Assembly: GCF_008973755.1 (NCBI RefSeq)
Contig: NZ_WBOM01000004.1
Coordinates: 1 to 64,000 of the forward strand
From: Nitrincola alkalilacustris
Lineage (GTDB): Bacteria > Pseudomonadota > Gammaproteobacteria > Pseudomonadales > Balneatricaceae
Length of the DNA stretch: 64,000 bases
Reading direction: 5' to 3'
The translations under genes were made by a program, and so were the position numbers. The notes under the pieces are model-generated. The model was not told the DNA's origin and ran no database searches. It was given only the letters and a program-made list of their open reading frames with translations. Below, one piece after another: positions 1 through 8,358 of the stretch (positions within the stretch are counted from its first letter, which is position 1; every line of letters begins with the position of its first letter).

Positions 1-62
1 TCCGCAAACCGCAGCGGGATCATCTTGGTTTGGTTGTAATCGTAGTGTTTATACCGCGCCAT
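1..62 (-). CDS. IS1182-like transposase, 5' end only (runs off the left edge)
   Basis: Reading leftward from the ATG at 62-60 gives MARYKHYDYNQTKMIPLRFA, which I recognise as the conserved N-terminus of the IS1182/IS4-like transposases that start MARYKxYDYNQTKMIP. Only about 20 codons are inside the window. The reading frame is open to the edge. The fragment sits immediately beside a solute-binding protein gene that has lost its 5' end, so the element probably inserted into that gene. The element's terminal inverted repeat must lie somewhere between 62 and about 115 but I cannot place it from one end. Family assignment is from memory of the motif; IS family is therefore less sure than the fact that it is a transposase. 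Confidence 0.75.
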   Translation of the reverse strand, partial: MARYKHYDYNQTKMIPLRFA

Positions 63-109
63 CCCTTGCCACCTGTGAGGTAAAGTTCTGTTACCTGATT
101 CTAGCCTTT

Positions 110-706
110 GTCTGTCGCGTCAGCCAAAGGCTGTGGGACTTTTCCGACAGCCTCAACGCCCGGATCAGCTATCTGCTGGAGCAGGGCAATGCGGATATTG
201 CCACCCTGCAGGGAGTGCAGGAAACCTCAAATCAGCTGCTATATTCGCAGCCTTATATCCGCTATCAGAACGCCGTCATCACTTTGCGAGAGAATAACTA
301 CTCGATTGATGAACTGGACGACCTTTCCGGATTGAATGTCGTCGCATTTCAGGGTGCCAGCCGGGTGCTGGGAACAGAGTATGAACAATCGATCGAACAG
401 TTTGGACGCTACACAGAAGTTACGAACCAACAATCTCAGGTCGATCTTTTACTACTAAGGCGCATCGACGCAGCCGTCATGGATATCAACATCTTCCAAT
501 ACTATCGCCGCGTCGCCAATGACCACCAACCAATCAATCTGCACCTTTTATTCCCACCCAGTGACTATCGCTGCGCCTTTCGTGACCCACTACTGCAACA
601 GCAGTTCGATCAGGCACTCAAAACCTATCAGGCCAGCACCGATTATCGGCGGTTGCAGCTTGAGTACTTCGGGGCGATCAACCAGCCTTTTGCAGAGCAG
701 AACTGA
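110..706 (+). pseudogene. Solute-binding protein family 3, 5'-truncated remnant
   Basis: The frame is open from position 2 to the stop at 706, but the protein becomes SBP-like only from about residue FSDSLNARIS onward. The readable part (LEQGNADIATLQ, YSQPYIRYQNAVITL, LNVVAFQGASRVLG, RRIDAAVMDINIFQYY) matches the second half of periplasmic amino-acid-type binding proteins (SBP_bac_3), ending in the usual DPLLQQQFDQALKTY region. The signal peptide and the first ligand lobe are missing. A transposase start lies directly upstream on the opposite strand, so an insertion most likely removed or displaced the 5' part. The internal ATG at 215 would give a 163-residue fragment that is unlikely to fold. 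The exact junction is not resolved. Confidence 0.65.
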
Positions 707-735
707 GCCGTTAAGCGGATAAGCTAAATGAAGCT

Positions 736-756
736 AAATGTACCTGGCCCTTTTTT
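736..756 (+). repeat. Dispersed repeat copy A (AAATGTACCTGNCCCTTTT)
   Basis: Copy of a 20-bp sequence that recurs at 2284-2303, 2329-2349 and, inverted, at 37071-37090. This copy has one mismatch (GGCCC for GACCC). It lies in the convergent spacer between the SBP remnant and the end of rarD. It is preceded by a perfect 10-bp tandem duplication, AAGCTAAATG twice at 721-740. Confidence 0.7.
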
Positions 757-757
757 A

Positions 758-1666
758 TCAGGATTTACTGAGTTTCTGCTGTTTGCGCAAACTCCGCACC
801 CCTTCAAGCACTAATACCATCACCGCCAACCAGATGGCAATATAAGTGGGCCATTCCGCTGGACTTATGGTTTCACCCAGCAAAAATGCCACCAGCAAGA
901 GCAGCACAGGCTCGACATAGATCAGCAATCCAAACAGACTCAGGTTCAGGTGAGGTGCCGACAGCGCCTGAAAAGCCAGCGCCAGCGCACTGATCAAGCC
1001 CAAACCCAACACCAGCCACAGAAGATTCAGACTCGTGTCCAGTGCAGAGATCACCTGACCACCCTGAATAATAAAGAACAGACTCACCGGCAGACTCAAC
1101 GCCATATCCAACCAGAGGCCACCGATATTGTTGGTGTCTGTTTTACGCCGCAGCCAGAAGTAGCCCGGATAGCCCAGGCACACCGCCAGAGTAGGCCAGG
1201 TAAGGGTTTGCGACAGCGCCAGTTGATTCAGAATACCCAGTACGGCAAACACACAGGCCAGTTGCTGAAAGCGTGACATACGATCATTGAAGGCGATGCG
1301 CCCGATGATCACCATGGTGATGGGCAGGATGAAATAACCGAGCGAGACCGCCAGGCCATAGCCGTTAACCGGTGCCCACATGAATAGCCACAACTGCACA
1401 CCCAACAAAAATGAGGATACTAACCGGGTGGCCCAGAAATAACGCTCGCGATACAGGCGTTGATAAATGCTCACCACCTGCGGCCAGTAACCTCTGAGCA
1501 GGATAAACAACGTCAGACAGGGAAATGTCAGAAAAATACGCCAGCCATAGATCTCCTCGCCTCCCAGCGCCGTGAGCAGGGCGGTATAGGCAAACATCAA
1601 CGCGAAGAACACCGAAGCAATCACATTCAATGCGACGCCAAGCGCAGTATTAGGGGCTGAGTACAT
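758..1666 (-). CDS. rarD: RarD-type EamA/DMT-family permease
   Basis: Inner-membrane exporter of the drug/metabolite transporter superfamily. The 302 residues from the ATG at 1666 carry about ten hydrophobic segments and the RarD hallmarks SGEEI-like GGEEIYGWRIFLTFPCLTLF near the N-terminus, LGVQLWLFMWAPVNG, and SLGYFILPITMV. The open frame reaches a TTG at 1714, but RarD proteins start just before the first membrane helix, which favours the ATG at 1666. Substrate is unknown; the name comes from the chloramphenicol-sensitivity phenotype in E. coli. It is divergent from an Lrp/AsnC regulator across a 99-bp spacer, which suggests that regulator controls it and that the substrate may be an amino acid or related compound. 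Confidence 0.85.
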   Translation of the reverse strand: MYSAPNTALGVALNVIASVFFALMFAYTALLTALGGEEIYGWRIFLTFPCLTLFILLRGYWPQVVSIYQRLYRERYFWATRLVSSFLLGVQLWLFMWAPVNGYGLAVSLGYFILPITMVIIGRIAFNDRMSRFQQLACVFAVLGILNQLALSQTLTWPTLAVCLGYPGYFWLRRKTDTNNIGGLWLDMALSLPVSLFFIIQGGQVISALDTSLNLLWLVLGLGLISALALAFQALSAPHLNLSLFGLLIYVEPVLLLLVAFLLGETISPAEWPTYIAIWLAVMVLVLEGVRSLRKQQKLSKS

Positions 1667-1765
1667 ATTTGATTTCTTGTGAAAGTTATCAGGAAGCCGT
1701 ATTTTATTACGCAAGACTTGATAAAGGTGCCATATTTACACCACAGATATGAGAAAATTTCTCAC

Positions 1766-2245
1766 ATGAAGCCGGCTCTGCCCCTTGATAAGTTGACCCT
1801 GGATAAGTTTGATCTCGATCTGCTTGAGCGGTTACAGAAAAATTGCCAGACACCTTTGCGCGAACTGGCCGAAGCCGTGCACCTTTCAACCGCCACCGTG
1901 CAGCGCAGGATACAAAGACTCAAGGAAACCGGTTACATTCAAGCCAATGTAGCCGTGCTCGATCCCGATCGCCTTGGTCAGGTGATCACCCTTCTGGTGG
2001 AAGTACATGTCGAGAAAACCCATACCACGGAGCTGGAGCAGCTTAAGTCAAGCTTTTCCGGTCCGGAGATTCAGCAGTGCTACTATGTCACGGGTGATGC
2101 TGATTTCATGCTGGTAATCCTGGTCCCGAACATGACAGCATTTCAGGAGATCTGCGACCGACTATTCCACAACAACCCGAATGTAAAGTGGTTCAGAACC
2201 ATCGTAGTGCTGGACCGGGTGAAAGCGACTTTGGATGTTGTGTAA
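1766..2245 (+). CDS. Lrp/AsnC family transcriptional regulator
   Basis: A 159-residue protein with an N-terminal winged helix-turn-helix (FDLDLLERLQKNCQTPLRELAEAVHLSTATVQRRIQRLKETGYI, residues ~12-55) and a C-terminal RAM/ligand-sensing domain (LLVEVHVEKT, CYYVTGDADFMLVILVPNM, FRTIVVLDRVK). This is the normal Lrp/AsnC size and order. The open frame extends to a GTG at 1679, but the ATG at 1766 places the HTH at the usual distance from the start. Divergent to rarD, so a local regulator of that exporter is the simple reading. Feast/famine regulators of this size usually bind an amino acid. The specific effector cannot be read from the sequence. Confidence 0.88.
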   Translation: MKPALPLDKLTLDKFDLDLLERLQKNCQTPLRELAEAVHLSTATVQRRIQRLKETGYIQANVAVLDPDRLGQVITLLVEVHVEKTHTTELEQLKSSFSGPEIQQCYYVTGDADFMLVILVPNMTAFQEICDRLFHNNPNVKWFRTIVVLDRVKATLDVV

Positions 2246-2283
2246 AGCGCCTATGCAGATGCATGCGACACCCCAATGCACAT

Positions 2284-2349
2284 GAATGTACCTGACCCTT
2301 TTCCCTTAAATGTAAATGTACCAAATGTAAATGTACCTGACCCCTTTTC
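2284..2349 (+). repeat. Dispersed repeat copies B1 and B2, with internal duplication
   Basis: Two copies of the AAATGTACCTGACCCCTTTT repeat (2284-2303 and 2329-2349) separated by a partial duplication in which TAAATGTAAATGTACC-like units repeat. Lies in the convergent spacer between the lrp and peroxiredoxin genes. Translation of this repeat yields NVPDPF peptides, which explains short spurious reading frames here. Confidence 0.75.
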
Positions 2350-2380
2350 TTTTCCATTTTTTCCCTCTTTTTTCAGGCAT

Positions 2381-2416
2381 AAAAAAACCCGCCATTCAGC
2401 GTGGCGGGTTTTTTTG
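2381..2416. terminator. Bidirectional terminator between lrp and peroxiredoxin genes
   Basis: A-tract, stem AAACCCGCCA/TGGCGGGTTT with a TTCAGCG-type loop, then T-tract. The perfect stem flanked by A and T runs can terminate both convergent transcripts. Confidence 0.9.
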
Positions 2417-2429
2417 ATTCCGAGTGCTA

Positions 2430-3032
2430 TTACAGCTTGTCAGCAGACTCAGACAGGTACTTGGCAACACCAACAGGTGAAGCGTCCATGCCCTGGTCGC
2501 CTTTGTTCCAGCCAGCTGGGCAGACTTCGCCGTGCTCTTCATGGAACTGCAGTGCGTCAACCAGACGGATCAGTTCGTCGATGTTGCGACCCAGTGGCAG
2601 GTCGTTGACGATCTGAGCGCGTACAACGCCTTTGTTGTCGATCAGGAAGGCGCCACGGAACGCAACACCGGCATCCGCTTCAACATCATAGGCCTGGCAG
2701 ATTTCGTGTTTGACGTCTGCAACCAGAGTATATTTGACTGGTCCGATACCACCCTGGTTAACAGGGGTGTTACGCCATGCGTTGTGAGTGAACTGTGAAT
2801 CGATAGAGACCCCGATCACTTCCACACCACGCTCTTTGAATGCATCCATACGGTGATCCAGTGCGATCAACTCAGATGGGCAAACGAAAGTGAAATCCAG
2901 TGGGTAGAAAAACACCAGAGAATAACGACCTTCTGTTTCCTGCTTCAGGTTGAAGCTGTCAACAATGGAACCATCGCCCAGAACCGCTGCTGCAGTAAAG
3001 TCAGGTGCTTGCTTACCAACAAGTACTCCCAT
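2430..3032 (-). CDS. 2-Cys peroxiredoxin (AhpC/TSA family)
   Basis: Reduces hydrogen peroxide and organic hydroperoxides through a cysteine pair. The 200-residue protein has the peroxidatic site FTFVCPSE (Cys51) and the resolving site GEVCPAGW (Cys171), plus the HLAW-type segment FTHNAWRNTP, which together define a typical 2-Cys peroxiredoxin. The ATG at 3032 is preferred over the ATG at 3047 because GGAG sits about nine bases upstream of it; that GGAG overlaps the first ATG. It precedes a strong terminator and follows the monothiol glutaredoxin gene on the same strand, so the two may belong to one oxidative-stress neighbourhood, although a terminator (3079-3116) lies between them. The electron donor (thioredoxin or AhpF-like) is not encoded here. 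Confidence 0.95.
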   Translation of the reverse strand: MGVLVGKQAPDFTAAAVLGDGSIVDSFNLKQETEGRYSLVFFYPLDFTFVCPSELIALDHRMDAFKERGVEVIGVSIDSQFTHNAWRNTPVNQGGIGPVKYTLVADVKHEICQAYDVEADAGVAFRGAFLIDNKGVVRAQIVNDLPLGRNIDELIRLVDALQFHEEHGEVCPAGWNKGDQGMDASPVGVAKYLSESADKL

Positions 3033-3078
3033 TTTTTCTATCTCCATTTGTTTATGAATGTCAGGTTGTAAAAATCAG

Positions 3079-3116
3079 AACACCCCGCCCGACACAGAGA
3101 TGCCGGGCGGGGTGTT
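3079..3116 (-). terminator. Terminator downstream of grxD
   Basis: Perfect GC-rich stem ACACCCCGCCCG / CGGGCGGGGTGT around a 12-base loop, in the spacer after the glutaredoxin gene. It separates grxD from the peroxiredoxin gene. Confidence 0.85.
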
Positions 3117-3127
3117 GCTTTGTCAAA

Positions 3128-3469
3128 TCACTCTGCAGGCTTATCAGTTGCTGCCTGGACGACTGCGGCCTTGATCAGAGTTTCCAGCTCACCGCTTTCG
3201 CTCATTTCGCTGATGATGTCGCATCCGCCTACCAGTTCACCGTTTACCCAGAGTTGCGGGAAGGTTGGCCAGTTGGCGTATTTTGGCAACTCGGCACGAA
3301 TATCCGGATGCTCCAGGATATTCACAAACGCAAAACGCTCGCCGCAAGCCATGATCGCTTCAGTCGCACGAGCAGAAAAACCACACTGCGGGAAGCGAGG
3401 CGTACCTTTCATGTAAAGCAGTATCGGGTTTTCGCCAATCTGCTCCTTGATAGTATCAACAACACTCAT
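3128..3469 (-). CDS. grxD: Monothiol CGFS glutaredoxin (Grx4 family)
   Basis: A 113-residue protein with the single-cysteine CGFS site (Cys29, in FPQCGFSARA), WPTFPQLWVNGELVGGCDI, and the family's KGTP motif near residue 21. CGFS glutaredoxins bind a glutathione-ligated [2Fe-2S] cluster and deliver or store clusters, acting with BolA proteins, rather than reducing disulfides. Length and motif spacing match E. coli GrxD. The start at 3469 has AAAGG upstream. The C-terminal tail (AAVVQAATDKPAE) is slightly longer and low in complexity, which is common in this family. Confidence 0.96.
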   Translation of the reverse strand: MSVVDTIKEQIGENPILLYMKGTPRFPQCGFSARATEAIMACGERFAFVNILEHPDIRAELPKYANWPTFPQLWVNGELVGGCDIISEMSESGELETLIKAAVVQAATDKPAE

Positions 3470-3711
3470 TTAAGCACCTTTCATCAGTCATGTTAGCCTC
3501 GGCTCCCGGCCGGGGAACCTCTGAAGTATACCATATCCGACAGTTTTGCTCAGGTAACTGTTTTATTCAGGCAGCAGTGGAACTCAGAGCCGGCTTATCG
3601 GTCTGGCACCGCCCTTTGACAGGCTTACCTCAGAACATCTCGAATTGATCCTGCATCATACTATGGCGGCAGAAATTCACATTTCAACCATGCCCGGTTT
3701 AATCTTATGGT

Positions 3712-3778
3712 TATAATTGATTAAAAACAGTCCAGACAATAGAATGTTCCTCTGTCTGGCAGCCTTGGCTGCCTTTTT
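3712..3778 (+). promoter_or_regulatory. argD leader: -10 box, overlapping hairpins, terminator and possible leader peptide
   Basis: A perfect TATAAT stands at 3712-3717. Downstream, CCAGACA (3732-3738) can pair with TGTCTGG (3753-3759), and GGCAGCC (3758-3764) pairs perfectly with GGCTGCC (3767-3773) across a two-base loop followed by TTTTT. The two stems share bases 3758-3759, so they compete at their edges. The second is a classic Rho-independent terminator only 23 bp before the argD start. A short frame ATG(3744)...TAA(3797) could encode a 17-residue leader MFLCLAALAAFLRLQGE. This could be an attenuator or the 3' end of a small RNA. The rest of 3470-3711 shows nothing I can name. Confidence 0.55.
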
Positions 3779-3800
3779 GCGTTTGCAGGGAGAGTAAAAC

Positions 3801-4994
3801 ATGGCCACACAGCCACTGATGAATACTTATAACCGGCTCTCGGTCGCATTCGATCACGGTAAGGGTGTCTGGATCTATGATACGGACGGGCACAAATATC
3901 TGGATGCTCTGAGCGGTATAGCTGTCACGGGGCTAGGTCATGCTCATCCTGCCGTCACACAGGCTATCTGTGACCAGGCTGGCAAGCTGATCCACTGCTC
4001 CAACATCTACACTATTCCCCTGCAACAGAAGCTGGCTGAAAAGCTGACGAACATTTCCGGCATGGATAATGTGTTCTTCTGCAACTCCGGCGCCGAAGCC
4101 AACGAAGCCGCGATCAAGCTTGCACGCAAGCATGGACATGCCAAAGGGATAGATAAACCTGCAATCATAGTCATGGAGAACTCTTTCCACGGTCGCACTC
4201 TGGCTACCTTGAGCGCTACAGGCAACAGAGCCATTCAGGCTGGCTTTGAACCTCTGGTCAGTGGCTTTGTTCGGGCACCCTTCAATGATCTGGACGCCAT
4301 TGAACAGATAGCACGTCACAACAACGACGTAGCAGCGATTCTGGTTGAGCCGATCCAGGGTGAAGGCGGCATTCACATGGCAGCTCCCGGTTATCTGGAA
4401 GCCCTGCGCAAAATCTGTGATGACAAGGGCTGGCTGCTGATGCTGGATGAAGTCCAGACAGGTAATGGTCGTACCGGGCAGTATTTTGCTTATCAGCATA
4501 CATCGATCATGCCGGATGTTGTCACCACGGCTAAAGGCCTCGGCAACGGCATGCCGATCGGTGCCTGCCTGGCTAAAGGTGCTGCGGCCAGTTTGTTCGG
4601 TCCCGGCAACCATGGCTCCACCTATGGTGGCAACCCACTAGCATGTGCTGCGGCACTGGCTGTGATCGATACGATTGAAAAGGATTCGCTGCTGACCCAT
4701 GCAGCTTCTCTCGGGCAGTATATTCTGGATGGCTTCCATATCGAGCTGGCCAACACCCCATATGTGCGCGAAATTCGCGGCAAAGGGCTGATGATCGGCA
4801 TAGAACTGACCGAAGCCGGCACTGAGCTTGCCGTATTGGCTAAGGTGAAAGGTGTATTGCTTAACATCACAGGTGGTGGCAAGGTTATCCGTCTTCTGCC
4901 ACCGCTGATCATGACGCAGGCGGAAGCCGATCTGATGATCCACACGATTTCGCAGCTGATCCGCGTGTATGCCGGCGATGAGCGCGACAGTTGA
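3801..4994 (+). CDS. argD: Acetylornithine aminotransferase
   Basis: PLP-dependent class III aminotransferase that converts N-acetylglutamate semialdehyde and glutamate to N-acetylornithine in arginine synthesis; ArgD proteins often also serve lysine synthesis as DapC. The 397 residues contain the N-terminal YDTDGHKYLDALSGIAV, CNSGAEANEAAIKLAR, EPIQGEGGI, LMLDEVQTGNGRTG and the Schiff-base lysine Lys245 in TTAKGLGNG, followed by HGSTYGGNPLACAAA. Length is standard. GGGAGAG lies just upstream of the ATG. Followed 76 bp later by argF, forming an arginine pair. A terminator-like leader precedes it. Confidence 0.95.
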   Translation: MATQPLMNTYNRLSVAFDHGKGVWIYDTDGHKYLDALSGIAVTGLGHAHPAVTQAICDQAGKLIHCSNIYTIPLQQKLAEKLTNISGMDNVFFCNSGAEANEAAIKLARKHGHAKGIDKPAIIVMENSFHGRTLATLSATGNRAIQAGFEPLVSGFVRAPFNDLDAIEQIARHNNDVAAILVEPIQGEGGIHMAAPGYLEALRKICDDKGWLLMLDEVQTGNGRTGQYFAYQHTSIMPDVVTTAKGLGNGMPIGACLAKGAAASLFGPGNHGSTYGGNPLACAAALAVIDTIEKDSLLTHAASLGQYILDGFHIELANTPYVREIRGKGLMIGIELTEAGTELAVLAKVKGVLLNITGGGKVIRLLPPLIMTQAEADLMIHTISQLIRVYAGDERDS

Positions 4995-5044
4995 TCAAGA
5001 CCACCTGAAGCAGAGCAGTATTTCAAAAACCTGACTGTTGGAGT

Positions 5045-5061
5045 CGACAGCCAAGCTGTCG
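5045..5061. repeat. Short inverted repeat in the argD-argF spacer
   Basis: CGACAGC-CAA-GCTGTCG, a perfect seven-base-pair stem ten bases before the argF start. Could tune translation of argF or be fortuitous. Confidence 0.4.
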
Positions 5062-5070
5062 GCAGAGTTT

Positions 5071-5976
5071 ATGACTATAAGACATTTTCTGACCCTGAAG
5101 GATCTGACACCCGATGAGCTGAGCACCCTGATCGCTCGCGCCATTGAACTCAAACAGATGCGCAATCGCGGCGAGCTCTATGAGCCGCTGAAAAACCGTG
5201 TCATGGCGATGATTTTCGAAAAAGCGTCCACCCGAACCCGCGTTTCCTTTGAGGCTGGCATGGCTCAGTTCGGTGGCCATGCCATGTTCCTCTCGTCGCG
5301 TGATACTCAGCTCGGGCGCGGCGAACCGATTGAAGATACGGCACGCGTGATCTCCAGCATGGTCGACATCGTCATGATTCGAACCTTCAGCCATGAGTCT
5401 GTCGAAACCTTTGCCAGCTACTCTCGCGTGCCGGTGATCAATGCGCTCACCGACAGCTTCCACCCCTGTCAGCTGCTGGCCGACATGCAGACCTGGCACG
5501 AAAAGCGCGGCAGTATTCAGGGCAAGACAGTTGTCTGGATCGGCGATGGCAATAACATGTGCAACTCCTACATCAATGCAGCCGAACAGTTCGACTTCAA
5601 ACTGCGTGTTGCCTGCCCGAAAGGTTTTGAGCCGGATGCTGATATCGTCGCTGCCAGCAGTGGCAGGGTCACAGTGCTCGAAAGCCCACAGGAAGCTGTC
5701 ACCGGCAGTGATCTGGTGGTCACGGATGTCTGGGCATCAATGGGTCAGGAGGAGGAGCAGCGTGAAAGATTACGTGCCTTTACCGGTTATCAGGTAACCC
5801 CTGAGCTGATGGACCTGGCCAACCGTGATGCACTGTTCATGCACTGCCTGCCGGCACATCGTGGCGAGGAGGTCAGCGCATCAATGATGGATGACCCTCG
5901 CTGTGTGGCGTTTGACGAAGCGGAAAACCGCCTGCATGCACAGAAGGCGCTGATCGAGTTTCTGCTCGTACCCTGA
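5071..5976 (+). CDS. argF: Ornithine carbamoyltransferase
   Basis: Forms citrulline from ornithine and carbamoyl phosphate in arginine synthesis. The 301-residue protein has the carbamoyl-phosphate loop STRTR (residues 53-57), HPCQ (131-134, in [14 protein letters not shown]), and the ornithine-site [11 protein letters not shown] (from 258). The frame is open to a TTG at 5038, but the ATG at 5071 gives the family's usual N-terminus [13 protein letters not shown]. Co-directional with argD, so the two are probably cotranscribed. I see no clear paired ARG box in front of either gene. Confidence 0.96.
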   Translation: MTIRHFLTLKDLTPDELSTLIARAIELKQMRNRGELYEPLKNRVMAMIFEKASTRTRVSFEAGMAQFGGHAMFLSSRDTQLGRGEPIEDTARVISSMVDIVMIRTFSHESVETFASYSRVPVINALTDSFHPCQLLADMQTWHEKRGSIQGKTVVWIGDGNNMCNSYINAAEQFDFKLRVACPKGFEPDADIVAASSGRVTVLESPQEAVTGSDLVVTDVWASMGQEEEQRERLRAFTGYQVTPELMDLANRDALFMHCLPAHRGEEVSASMMDDPRCVAFDEAENRLHAQKALIEFLLVP

Positions 5977-5994
5977 TATCGCACAGCGATTCTG

Positions 5995-6025
5995 GGGCTG
6001 AGGGCCGAGGAATGAACCTCAGCCC
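5995..6025. terminator. Stem-loop between argF and gap
   Basis: GGGCTGAGG/CCTCAGCCC, a perfect nine-base-pair stem in the convergent spacer after argF. No long T-tract follows, so strength is uncertain. Confidence 0.6.
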
Positions 6026-6046
6026 TCAATCAACCTCTCACTTCAC

Positions 6047-7057
6047 CTATTTCGCTTGCGCCAACGCGACCGCCGTATCCAGCATGCGGTTGGAAAACCC
6101 CCACTCATTGTCATACCAGCTGCACACCTTGACCAGCCTACCCATCACCCGGGTCAACGTGGAATCATAAATACTGGATGCACAGGTATGATTGAAATCG
6201 ATACTCACCAGCGGCAGAGTTGAGTATTCAAGCACCCCTTTCAGCCCCCCTTCGCTGGCCTCTTTCAACAGAGCATTGACCTCTTCGACAGACGTATCCC
6301 GACTGGCAACAAAGGAAAGATCCACCATCGAAACATTAATAGTCGGCACTCTGATCGCATAGCCATCAAGCTTGCCATTCAACTCAGGCAGCACCAGCCC
6401 TACTGCTGCGGCAGCACCGGTCTTGGTCGGAATCATGCTCATGGTGGCACTGCGCGCCCGCCGGATATCCTTGTGATAAACATCGGTCAGATTCTGATCA
6501 TTGGTATAGGCATGCACTGTGGTCATCAGACCACTCTCCACCCCTATACCGTCATGCAGAGGTTTGATCAGCGGCGCAAGACAGTTGGTGGTACAGCTTG
6601 CATTGGAGATGATGCGGTCACTGGCCTTCAGTATCTGATGATTGATACCGTATACAACCGTTGCATCCATCCCCTTACCACCTGGCGCAGACAGAATCAC
6701 CTTACTGGCACCTGCTTCAAGATGCCTGGCAGCACCCTCACGGCTGTTGAAGCGTCCTGTGCACTCCAGCACAATATCCACCCCCAGCTCTTTCCAGGGC
6801 AGTTTTGCCGGGTCAGACTCTGCCAAAACGCGAATCGGATCACCATTCACCAGCAACCCTGTGTCAGTGGTCTCGACACTGGCCGGAAAACGGCCATGCA
6901 CAGTATCGTATTGGGTCAGCAGTGCATTGATCTCGATATCCCCGAGATCATTCACCGCCACTATCTGTATATCATGCTGTTTATTGCCTTCGTAGTGAGC
7001 CCTGAGAATATTACGCCCGATTCGACCATACCCATTGATTGCCACTCTGATCGCCAT
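6047..7057 (-). CDS. Glyceraldehyde-3-phosphate dehydrogenase, type I (first of two)
   Basis: Oxidises glyceraldehyde 3-phosphate to 1,3-bisphosphoglycerate. 336 residues with the Rossmann start [11 protein letters not shown], the nucleotide-selecting VNDLGD (35-40), the catalytic [12 protein letters not shown] (Cys155), [11 protein letters not shown], and the closing [16 protein letters not shown] second GAPDH of the same type lies at 40125 in the sugar-catabolism island. The two differ clearly in sequence, so one may serve gluconeogenesis or use a different cofactor. This copy stands alone, has AAGGA before its ATG, and is divergent from metR. Neither copy has the NELAD signature I associate with erythrose-4-phosphate dehydrogenase. 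Confidence 0.92.
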   Translation of the reverse strand: MAIRVAINGYGRIGRNILRAHYEGNKQHDIQIVAVNDLGDIEINALLTQYDTVHGRFPASVETTDTGLLVNGDPIRVLAESDPAKLPWKELGVDIVLECTGRFNSREGAARHLEAGASKVILSAPGGKGMDATVVYGINHQILKASDRIISNASCTTNCLAPLIKPLHDGIGVESGLMTTVHAYTNDQNLTDVYHKDIRRARSATMSMIPTKTGAAAAVGLVLPELNGKLDGYAIRVPTINVSMVDLSFVASRDTSVEEVNALLKEASEGGLKGVLEYSTLPLVSIDFNHTCASSIYDSTLTRVMGRLVKVCSWYDNEWGFSNRMLDTAVALAQAK

Positions 7058-7184
7058 GATGTTTTCCTTTTACTGCAGCAGGCAGAAACCTTTCTGCCAT
7101 TTATTGATACTATTAATGCTTCAGTATAGACAAGATAACGGACCGGATTGTTCGCCCGACTCATGTTACTGATCCAGATCATAC

Positions 7185-7197
7185 TGAATGAGCTTCA
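7185..7197. promoter_or_regulatory. Candidate MetR box upstream of metR
   Basis: TGAATGAGCTTCA fits TGAA-N5-TTCA, the MetR consensus described in enterics, in the metR/gap divergent spacer 140 bp before the metR start. The same consensus recurs in front of metE. An eight-base motif is expected about once by chance per 64 kb, so position is the main support. Confidence 0.5.
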
Positions 7198-7336
7198 GGC
7201 TGATTCGGTTTAAATCAAAATTGACACATACTCGCGTTATCCCATTCCCCTCGCTATACTGGATTAACACTGTCACCCGAACCCCGATACACACCTGTAA
7301 GGCAACCTGTGACGCAACACATTCACCGGAGTGAGC

Positions 7337-8251
7337 ATGGTAGAACTACGTCATCTGAAAACCTTGACCGCTCTGCGCGATGCCGGGAGTCTGGTAGAAG
7401 CCGCTGAGCGGGTTCATCTGACTCAATCAGCTCTGTCTCATCAGATCAAGGATCTGGAGGAGCGCCTGAACTGCTCACTCTTCATCCGTAAAACCAAGCC
7501 CATCTCCTTCACCAGCGCCGGACAACGGTTGCTGGCACTGGCCGATGATGTACTGCCGATGATCCGCAGCGCCGAACGGGATATCGCCAGACTTGCCGGT
7601 GGCGAAACCGGCCGGCTCAATATCTGTATCGAGTGCCATAGCTGCTTCGACTGGCTGATGCCGACCATAGATTATTTCCGCCAGAACTGGCCTGAGGTTG
7701 AGCTGGATCTGTCGACCGGCTTCAGTTTCCAGCCGCTGCCGGCGCTGATCCGGGGTGATCTGGATCTGGTGATCACATCCGATCCGGAACCCCGCTCCGG
7801 AATCATCTATGCGCCGCTGTTCAGCTATGAAGCGGTACTGGCGCTGAGCAGACATCACCGCCTGGCCCCTTGCAAATTCATTCAGCCTGAAGATCTGCAA
7901 CAGGAAATTCTGATCACCTATCCGATTGATCAGTCACGTCTTGATGTCTTTACCCGCTTTCTGGACCCCGCGGGGATAGAGCCTGCTCAGGTGCGCACGG
8001 CCGAATTGACCGTCATGATCATGCAGCTGGTGGCAAGCGGTCGTGGCGTGGCGGCTCTGCCCAGCTGGGCTCTGCATGAGTATCTGGAGCGCGACTATAT
8101 TGCAGCGCGTCCGCTGGGCGAGCGTGGTCTTTGGTGCACCCTTTATGCTGCCATGCGCGAAGAGCATACCAGTGCAGAATTCATGACCGACTTCATCAAT
8201 ACAGCCAAGGAGATCACCTTTCGCAACCTGGCAGGCATCAAATCTGCCTGA
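7337..8251 (+). CDS. metR: LysR-type regulator of methionine synthesis
   Basis: 304 residues. N-terminal winged HTH (ELRHLKTLTALRDAGSLVEAAERVHLTQSALSHQIKDLEERL) and a LysR substrate domain containing the MetR-specific IECHSCFDWLMP, PRSGIIYAPLFSYE, YPIDQSRLDVFTRFLDPAGI and WCTLYAAMRE. In enterics MetR activates metE and other methionine genes with homocysteine as coactivator. The ATG at 7337 is chosen over the GTG at 7331 because GGAG lies seven bases upstream. Here metR is about 18 kb away from metE rather than divergent to it, but both promoters carry a TGAA-N5-TTCA box. The divergent neighbour is a GAPDH gene. Confidence 0.93.
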   Translation: MVELRHLKTLTALRDAGSLVEAAERVHLTQSALSHQIKDLEERLNCSLFIRKTKPISFTSAGQRLLALADDVLPMIRSAERDIARLAGGETGRLNICIECHSCFDWLMPTIDYFRQNWPEVELDLSTGFSFQPLPALIRGDLDLVITSDPEPRSGIIYAPLFSYEAVLALSRHHRLAPCKFIQPEDLQQEILITYPIDQSRLDVFTRFLDPAGIEPAQVRTAELTVMIMQLVASGRGVAALPSWALHEYLERDYIAARPLGERGLWCTLYAAMREEHTSAEFMTDFINTAKEITFRNLAGIKSA

Positions 8252-8358
8252 GGATGAGGTGATCAGGGAAATCCTGCCTTGTTTCTTTGCCATAAAGCCT
8301 TAAACTGTCTGCCTTTGACTATTTTTTTCACACTTTTTAAACAACGCAGACGAGTCTA

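Noticed and set aside
2276-2608. Plus-strand frame beginning MHMNVPDPFPL
   Set aside because: The N-terminus is a translation of the dispersed AAATGTACCTGACCC repeat and the rest is antisense to the peroxiredoxin gene.
7221-7260. metR promoter with TTGACA and TATACT
   Set aside because: The hexamers are 28 bp apart, too far for one sigma-70 promoter, and I found no good -10 at 16-18 bp.
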